Made by a program: the position numbers and the translations under genes. From positions 92,501 to 156,500 of the forward strand of contig JAOTOM010004141.1 of the NCBI GenBank assembly GCA_034440615.1: a stretch of 64,000 nucleotides of DNA, read 5' to 3'. The DNA comes from Ashinkailepas kermadecensis. Taxonomy: Eukaryota; Arthropoda; Thecostraca; Neolepadidae. This document shows, in pieces, positions 1-9,100 of this stretch (position 1 is its first letter; each line of letters starts with the position of its first letter). The notes under the pieces are model-generated. The model was not told the origin of the DNA, made no database searches, and was given only the letters and a program-made list of their open reading frames with translations.

Positions 1-2790
1 CTGCTTTCTTGTTTCATTACTAAGTAGCCATTCCACTGTATGTGGTTCCCAACATTGTTTGGTACATTTGCACTTTAAGGTAATTCTTTAATTCCTGGAT
101 TTTTTTCCAAATGCAATGTTTAATAATTTGTTGACCATGATGTCTCCACTCATTTCCTCTGCATGTGAATAATTTGCACTTAGCAGGCAAAATAACAAAT
201 GGATGTGGTGTAATATTGCATACAAAATAATGTTCAAAAGAAATAAAAAATGTAACAACCTAGCATAACCTGGCCTAACTAGTACATTTGTGCTTTAAGG
301 TGTTTTATGAATCCTTGGAATTTATCATTAAAATGCAATGTTTATCAATGTGACTAATATGATGGGACCACTCATTTGTTGTGCAAATGCTTACGTTTCA
401 GGTTGTGAGCAAAAATTGCTGCAAAATGGGGCTTTGAGTTAGGTAGCACAGCATAGTAAAAATGTTTAAATAATAAAATAAAAATGCAGCATAACCTAAC
501 CTAAACTAGCTTACATCCCTTTGGAGAAAAAATCAAAAAAATAAAATTAGAAAAATGTAAAATGTATTTCCAACCCAAAACTTACAAAGGTTTTCCAACC
601 TAAAAACCTAAACTAACATAACCTAACCAAACCTAACCAATTTGTTTGCTTTATGGAGGACATTGTGTGTAAAAACATGTCTTATTCTGACCTTAAAGCA
701 CAATAATACTGCCTACCCTTCCATGTAAGAGAAAAAACATTCCTTAGAAAATGGGAAATTTTCAAACATTTAAATCATAAAAATATACGTGAAAAGCCTG
801 ACCTGTCCTAATCTGTTTGGAAGAAAAAAAATACTTTTTTTTTAAAAAATTGGTTCATTGCAGTTTAAGGCATTCATGAGGCATGTTTTACACACATTTT
901 AACTCCATTAATCAAACAAAAGGCATTAGGTTCGATTAGGTTAGATTACGCTTTTGTTTTAAGTTGGAAAGTATTTCTTTTTTGGCAGAGGGGAGGGGGG
1001 AGTGAATAAATCTTCAAGAACAGGTCACACTAGGTTAGGTGACTAGTTAACAAATTTTTTAACATTTTTTAAAAGGAAAAAATGTTGAAAAAATTTGGAT
1101 TTTTCAAGAATTCATTTGGGTTCTTCCATGGAAGGTTTGGCTAGGTTAGGTTAGGTTATTTTATGTTACATTTTTTCTTTATATTGAACATCATTTTTTA
1201 TGCTATATTACTCAACTCCAAACCCATTTTTTGGTGTTACTTTGCCTACCAACTGAAAAGTATACATTTGCAGGGGAAATGAATGGTTGCATCATGTTAA
1301 CCACATTCATAAGCATTGCATTGGAAAAATATAAACCCAGGATTAAAAAATAACTGAACCAGCAAATTTACCGCCATTTGGTTTGAAATTTGTCCAACTT
1401 AAAAGAAGACCCTAACCTAGCCTAATTTAATAAAACTTCACCCCATTGTTTGCTTCATGGAGGTACATGTGTGTAAAGTGTGATGTTGATACCTTAAAGT
1501 GCAATAATAGCCATCATTCTTGGTATATCATTCTGCATCATTCAGTGTCTAATTTCCATCCAATGTACAAATCCCCATGTTTTAGCATGTTAACAGGCAT
1601 ACCAATGGGATTCTGATAGTTACATTTATACCAGGTTATGTATAGCACCTTGTATGCCCTTATTGGTGCCTAAGAGATTAGGCTAACATTGCCATTTTGT
1701 TATTACCTTTGCACTGAGCAATCTTTGCTAATTTTTTGTTTTTGGCCTGATGTGGCATTTTGAGAACCAAAATATTGTAGAAATATATTTCTGAATGTGA
1801 TTAAGATCATGTGATCATACTTTCTTGCAGAAAATGCACACTTTTCAGTTGGTGGCATTCTGCCTAGCCTGATTTAGCCTATCCTTCTTTAAAAAGAAGT
1901 TGATACCTGGCCTAGACTAACATCTCACCTTCATAAATAAAATACATTTCTTATCAAATATGAAACCCAAATATTGAAAACTACAGCCCCATTTGCAGTA
2001 TGAATGAATGGTCATGTCATCTTAACCAAATTCAGAAACATTTTCTGCTTCTTGTTTCCTTTCATTCTGCTGTATTTGTTTCTTTGAACCCAATCTTCTT
2101 GACCCCAGTTTGTGCTATCATTTATTGATATGATTCATAGTGTTCTTCAGAAGGTAGGACTGGAAACTAACCAATTATTTAAGGTATATTGACATTTGTT
2201 GGGACGCATGGGGTGGAAGGCAATGTTCTTCATAATAAATGCATTTATTTCACTGTACCATACCTGGGAGGTGAAATAAATGTTCAAAGATTAACCCATA
2301 TTTGCTGATGGCACCATTTATTGATGAATAGCTTGAAGGTCACATTACATTTTTTTCCAGGATTGGTAATATACTATCCAAACCTAGCCATACCTAATTG
2401 TAATGGACACACCTATGGATATTGGATGGAATAAAACTTATATCTGTGGATGTGGGGTAACAAAGTGTATGATATAATACAATAAGCAGCCTTATGTACT
2501 TTGTTCTTTATGCCCTTTACTCTTCTTGCATGCTTACATTCCATGTTCCAGCTGCAGTTATCCTGTTGTTTCTGCTCAACACATTATATGGAAGCATGTC
2601 ATCTTCTTTTATTTCTCTCTGTGGTTTCAGTGCTGTCCAAATCCATTGGGTATTGAATTTTTGACACAGATAAGCATGCTAATTTGGAATTCATGCATGT
2701 GCCTATGCAGGAAGTTGCCTTGAAAATATTGCAGGAATATAAATACCAACATGTTCAAGTATTTCATGTAGTCATCAGGGGTGTAGACTG
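1..2790. other. AT-rich intergenic sequence, no gene seen
   Basis: This stretch is strongly AT-rich, with many short TTAGGTTAGG/CCTAACCTAA strings and no open frame of convincing length or composition. Parts of it are copies of a dispersed repeat (listed separately). No exon, RNA gene or transposon domain could be recognised. It differs visibly in base composition from the GC-rich exons further right. Confidence 0.6.
95..385 (+). repeat. two copies of a dispersed AT-rich repeat
   Basis: The segments near 95-165 and 312-385 share the layout CCTGGAATTT, AATGCAATGTTTAT, then a tract ending CCACTCATTT. A related copy on the opposite strand lies near 1275-1345 and a further plus-strand copy near 31700-31780. 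The copies are diverged, so this looks like an old interspersed element of unknown class. Confidence 0.4.
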
Positions 2791-2880
2791 TAGAGTGTAG
2801 ACATGCATAGGACAGATATTACAGACACAATACCAACACAAATGTTTCATGTTTTGGACCAATTCCCATTGATGAGTTTC

Positions 2881-3381
2881 TGCAAGCTGGTATTCCATAG
2901 CCGTGTGCGGCGGGCGGATGTTGTCCTGTCAATGGATGTCTATATGCAGGTACTATTCATTCATATCCAGTGGGTGGACCATGTTCTGTTGATGAGTATT
3001 TGTATGCCAGTATTCCACAGCCATATTTGGGCAGTTGGACTCTGTCCTGCTGATAAGTGTCAGTATGCCAGTATTCCACAGCCATAAGCAGCAGGTGGAC
3101 TCTGCCCTGTTCATAACTGTCTGTATGCCAGTATTCCACAGCCTTATGCAGCAGGCAGATTCTGGCTTTTTCATAAGGGTCGGCATGCTGGTATTCCACA
3201 GCCATATGTGGCAGGTAGACTCGGTCCTGTTGGTATGTGTCAGTATGCCGGTATTCCACAGTCATACACAGCAGGTGGACCCTGTCTTGATGATGCATGT
3301 CGGTATGCCAGTATTCCAGCCATGCGTGGCAGGCAGATCCTATCCTGTTGATAAGTGTCGGTATGCCGGTATCCCACAGCC
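2881..3381 (+). repeat. 60-bp tandem array abutting the SMN start codon
   Basis: About eight units of 60 bp run directly into the SMN start region, with starts at 2881, 2941, 3001, 3061, 3121, 3181, 3241 and 3301. Each unit has the form GTATGCCAGTATTCCACAGCC, followed by a tract resembling the first codons of SMN. The last member (from about 3360) is the SMN exon 1 start itself: TATCCCACAGCC, then ATGTCGGGC. The units are diverged, so the array is not very recent. A weaker copy may start near 2821. The array therefore seems to derive from the exon 1 boundary rather than from an unrelated satellite. Confidence 0.75.
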
Positions 3382-3517
3382 ATGTCGGGCGGCCGGAGCC
3401 TGTTCTGTCGCGGTGAGGAGGACCCAGTCGAGCACGACGACATCTGGGAGGACTCGGCCCTGATCGAGGCCTACGACCGCGCGCTGGCCAACGCCAGGGC
3501 GGAGCTCGGCATGGCGG
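3382..3517 (+). CDS. SMN1: SMN coding exon 1 (Gemin2-binding segment)
   Basis: This exon encodes MSGGRSLFCRGEE followed by the acidic DDIWEDSALIEAYDRAL helix, which matches the Gemin2-binding region of SMN. The ATG at 3382 is the natural start because the family begins shortly before the LF-RG motif. The donor is G|GTACAT at 3518, leaving phase 1. The sequence just upstream (CCCACAG at 3373-3379) looks like an acceptor, so the start codon may lie at the beginning of an internal exon. Confidence 0.88.
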
Positions 3518-6047
3518 GTACATGACAACAATTGCGCTGCCACTAACAATTTTCGGTTGACAGAAAACTGTGTGGGCGCTGTATAACCTAGGCAGTTGAT
3601 GCGCCCCTAAACCCCAATAACAACAACAACAGAAAACTATGTCTGTTAAGAAATTGAAGTCTTCCACTGTCTCGCTAAATGCTGGAATTACAATTGGATT
3701 TATGAATTGCATTCTGAGCTTTGGAGATGATAATTTCCGTTCCATGAAATCGTAGAGGATGATTTGGTATCGGGGTTGTAAAAGTAGGCTGTCCCTCGAT
3801 GTTTGTCATCTAGAACATTATGTTTTCACTTTCTCTCATTCAGAAGTTAAACTATGAACCTTAATGTGCCAAAGTGCTGAAGATTCAATGGAAAATACAA
3901 GCTGATATTGGGTGTCATAGGTTGAATATTTTTGGAATTTTTGAAACTTTAAATTGTGGTTGCACAGGTGGAGGAAAAAATATCCTTATTTGATTACCCA
4001 AACATTTTTCTCCATACCCAGGATTACAAAGCACAAATGCAACCCTGCCTCATATTCTTTTTAGCATCGTATTCCCTGATATACTTCAAGAGAACATTTG
4101 GATGTCCAATTTTAATTACATTTAACAAAGCATTAGGTGAAGCAAGTGACTAAAACAAATGCAGAAATGCAAGATGTAGCTCTAGGTTGCTTTCATAGCA
4201 GCGCAGCATGTTATTTCTAGAGTGGAATCCAAGATTAAGAACACACAGGCTTCGAAGTTTCCTGTGTGGGAAGTGTCCACACAGGCTTCGAAGTCAACAT
4301 ATCATTGTGAAGTAAAACCGTTAAACTTTCCTGCAGGAAAAGAATAGAGTGATCTTTCTGGACATGGGTAATGTTCTGGCTGATACAAATTCTTTATAGG
4401 TTTTTTAAACTCTGAATCAAATGTTGCTGCTTGATCATCATCTGATGCAAACTTAGCAAACCTATTCTTGTTTCACAAAGAAGAACTGTGTGTTGTCTTT
4501 TTGCCTGACATTTCATCCAGGGTATGGGTAGAGTTTTAATGTTAACTGGTGGTGCTTGAGCACCATCTATGCATGACTGAACACTACCTAGCTTTTAGAA
4601 ATTCAACATCAGTGTCTATGGACAGCTGTCTGGAAAAGCTCCATGTAGAAACCACCATGCCATGCAAAAGTACCACCTGAAATGTTTGGACGACTTTGAG
4701 AAGAAGAAAAAACTACACTAGTGGTTTGGGCACAGCTTGGCTGTAAAAAAACAGACGGGGCTGTATGCTACCTTGTTTCCAATCTTTACTTTGCTTTTGT
4801 AATGTCTTTCTGTCATTATCTCTATACTGAAAAACAGAAGGTTCTGAAAACTCACGAAATTTAATGCCATATTTATTAAGAACAACCTAAAAAATACTGA
4901 CAGTGTGCTCAATGTGTTTGTCTAGGTTTGAAAATGATTGTCCACAATTCCAGACGTTGGGAAGACCAAGGCCAAAAATGTAATGCAGTTGATAACGATA
5001 TGAAGCATTGATGTGCAGTAAGTAGTAGTCCTAAGTGCTTTTGTCCCATCATTTTATGCTGACATTTTGTACTTTGACCCCTGGAGATGAATCTGACAAT
5101 ATAGCCCTGCTTCTCCCTGACCCGACAGGCGGTGATGGTGACGGGAGTCTGACCAAGTCCCGTCTGTGACATGACCGCCCCCTGACCCGACAGGCGGTGG
5201 TGGTGACGGGAGTCCCGTCTGTGACCTGACCGCCCCTCCCCCTTGACCCGACAGGCGGTGGTGGTGACGGGAAGCCGGCCGGGGCCCGTTCCGCGATAAC
5301 CTGGCAGCAAGGCGACTTTTGTGTGGCTGACTATGACGAAGACTCTCTACCGTACGAAGCCGTCATTGTCTCCCTACAGGGTCGCTCAGCTCAGCTGGAG
5401 TTCCTCGGCTACGGTAATTATGTCTGACCGGCCCCACAACACAGTCTAATTGTGGTGGCCGAGTGGGTGGGAGTGTATGCCATCATAATTGTGGTGACAT
5501 ATTGTCCTGTAATGCATTGGAGGGTAGCAGAGGCGAAGACGTGCATTCCCCTGATGACGTCGAAACAATTGGGTTGATAGGAAAAAGTGCGGATGTTAAA
5601 AAAGAGATGATTTAGATGATTTAGAAAAAGTAGATGATGTTGTCAAATGAACACCACACGTGCTGGCCAGATTGTGATAGCACAAATTCCAGGAGTCGAG
5701 TATGGCGACCAAGTAGCAGTTACTGCAATTGTGTGTGGCGATGCTTCATGGAAACCAATTGAGGAAGTCAAAGCTGTCCGCAGAAGTTCACAAGTGCCTG
5801 ATAGGCGTCGTTTTTCCACGTATATTTCGTAATTCCAGGACACAGGACATTGTAGTGACCTTTAGACTGGCGGACCGGAAGTGCTCCCGTGATGCCCGAC
5901 GGCGTTGCCATAGTACACTGCTGTATTGCTGGTGGAGGGTGATCAAAGAAAATTTAACCAAAACTCAACAACATGAACTGACATCAACACCAGGTTGAAA
6001 ACAGTTTTATTCGAACCGTACATTCGTCGTCGTCATCGTCGTCATCC

Positions 6048-6125
<78 letters not shown>

Positions 6126-9100
6126 GTCAGTCAGTCAGGCAGCCCCAGACTATGATCGTGTCATAGCCTCGCTTCCATCAAGAGCTCGGCAATTTCTAGT
6201 GGCTGGTCCAGGGGTCCCGTAGAGTAGTGATAGAGAGGTTGTTTCGAAGAGTAGAGAATTGAGGGCAGATGAAGAAAAGATGAAAGACATTTCCTTCGCC
6301 GTCGTTGCATCTCCTGCAGGTGGAAGACGAAAGGGCACCAATTTTGTGTAGGTAGTCCTCCAGTTCAGTGTGCCATTCGCTTCTGAGTTTTGCCAAGTCA
6401 ACGCGAAGTTTTCTTGGCAGGGTCTCCTCTTCCGCATTGATGTCTGGCGGCACAGCATCCAGGAGTCGCGAGTTCTCTCAGCTCGCGAGTGAGTCTCGTG
6501 TAAACGTGGTGTGAATAGATTTTCTTGGTTGTTTTACCAGAGTCTCATTATAAAACGGCATCTGCGGCACGAATCTGTTGTAGAAGCGTGATGGGGTGCT
6601 CTTCATTCGTCTTGGAGGGTCTCCCACAGCACGTAAGCAGTTTAGAGGATGATCGGATCGAAAGTACTTGGCCACGTTCTGAGCTCCAATCATATCAAGA
6701 TGATTCTGCACTGGAAGCACCTTCGCTTCCTTGTGGAGGTCTGAAATGCGAGTCATCTTTGTCAAGCCCGTCGCCGCTCTAAGACAGAGATTTTGTGTCA
6801 CCTGCATTTTCTTCAAACTCGTCTCGCTAATGCAGGGGCGCCACGTATTTCAGGCGTAGTCAAAATGAGGCCTAATGAGCTGCCTGTACAGATAAACTGT
6901 TTTCTTTGGACCGCCTATCGTTCGCTCCTGAGACCGCTCTGAGTACATTATATTTCCTTCCGGCTTTGTTATTTATTTCCTCAACATGTGTACTGAAATG
7001 CATGAGGGGGTCGAACCTCACTCCCAAAACCTTAGGATATTGATCGAGAGGCAGCTTGATGCCATTCACTGAGATGTCAGGATGATTGGTGTGTGTGTGT
7101 GTGTGTGATGATTGGTGTGGATGATTGGTGTGTGAGTATTGATGTGTGTCAGGCGTGAATAACGTCACCGTGGACGTGGTAGGGGAGAGTCGTAGTTCCA
7201 GACTCTCGAACCGCTCAACCACAGAGTTCAAGTATCTTTGCATTTTTATCTCAATCGTCTGCAATTTAACATCCCTTGGGCGCAAAATGACCTCGGTAGT
7301 CGATGCGCCCTAAAACCAAAATAACTAACTAACTAATTTAACATCCCTTGGCAGTACCATGAAGTCATCCGTATAAGACCAGACACATATTTCTGGTGAT
7401 GGGGACAACATTTGGTCACATACATGTTGAAGAGCTGGGGCGATAACGGTCCTTCTTGGGGGACGCCGTTTTTAAAGATTCTGGTGCGCGACATGGCTTC
7501 ACCAAATTTAACCCAGGCTTTTCGGTCTGTCAGGTAGCTGCAAAGCCATCTCTGGTCATTCACATGCATTTCATCATTATTCATCATTTCAATCAATTTA
7601 CATCTTGAGACCGTGTCAAAGGCTTTCGTCGCATCCAATGACACCGCAATGGTCCTCTCCGGCGGTTTCTTCATGTTGAAGCCCTCCAGAATGTACTCAC
7701 TCATCTTTGAGAGGTGGGTATTTGTGCTGTGGCATTTTCGATACCCATGTTGATGTGGTTCCGGTTTGAGAAACATTGCATTTCTATCCAGCATCAACCA
7801 CTCTAGAACCTTGGAAGCAATGCAGAGCAGAGTAATAGGTCGGAATGAGGAAGGATTCCTAGGAGACTTTCCAGGCTTCAAGATTGGGATGATGGTTCCA
7901 TTCTTCCAGATCTCAGGTATCTGATTTGTGAGCCATGAAAAGTTGAAAATTTATGTAAGCAAATTCAGGACTCTCTAAGGTGTTTCCGATGATAGATCGT
8001 AATGCCGTCTGGGCCACAGGCGCCTGTATTTCTATTTGCTCCTATTACCGTTCTTACATTAGAGAACTCAAAGGGCTTCTCGAGGCTACTATCAACTTTC
8101 ACATCGTTCATTATATTAATGATCTTTCTGTTTGAATGCACAGGCCTGCCTTTACTTATATCAGCGTAATAGCTTATGAGCTTGTTAGCAACATATTTTT
8201 GCGATGGCACTCCTTCATCCAGGCTAATTACAGGGGGCGGATTCGGATCCGGGTCTTTTGATTTATGAATCGCTTTTATGACCCTCCAGTATTCTTTCAC
8301 GCTGGTTGTTCTATCTGTGCTCGAGACAAACTCAGATAAATTTGCCTTGTGTTGCTGTTTGACAAGCGTGTGGATGTTGCGGTTAAGCTCATTCATTTCT
8401 ACCGTCTTTGGAGGTGTCTCGGCCTTTCGGAGATTTCGCTCATCTATCAACGCTTCTCTTCGGTAAAATTTTGATTGAATTGAGGAATTTTACCTCGTGG
8501 AACGTTGTGCCTGCTGGAAGTGATGATGGTTTTTCTGAGAATGGCTTCAGCCTGTTGTACATCGCCTTTAAATGCGTAATTATCTAGCAGAAAGTCACAC
8601 TCGGCTGCAAACTCTCCCCAGTTGGCCTTTTTGTAGTTTGTGAAAGTCATTTTGGTGCTTATGGAATCACAATTTAAACCCATTTCAATTATGATCGGAT
8701 TATGATCCGACCAGGTTTCATTAATCACTCTCCAGTCTGTGAGTACAGCGAGTTCCATTGAACAGAAGGTGATATCGGGTGAGGTAGGTAGGTGATTGAT
8801 TGGCGACATCGGGTGAGGTAGATGGTATGTGTGTGCACTTAGGGGTCATTGATGCATAATATTTCGTCAAGGTTCTCCTGTATGCTTACTCCTCTTCTAT
8901 CTTCTTCATAGGCAGACCAGGGTGTAGTGTGACTATTTAAGTCACCTCCGACTAGACAATTTTTAATTTCACAGATAAATGACAAACGTCCTCCTTGGTG
9001 CCCTTGGTCCTTGGTGGCAGATACAGACTGACAATATTGAGTATTTTCTCTTGGCCAACCTTGCAGCTCAATATTTCACTGTGTCCATCATTTATTCTGG

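Noticed and set aside
1..2790. Telomeric TTAGG array
   Set aside because: TTAGG-like strings are scattered and irregular, not a continuous array.
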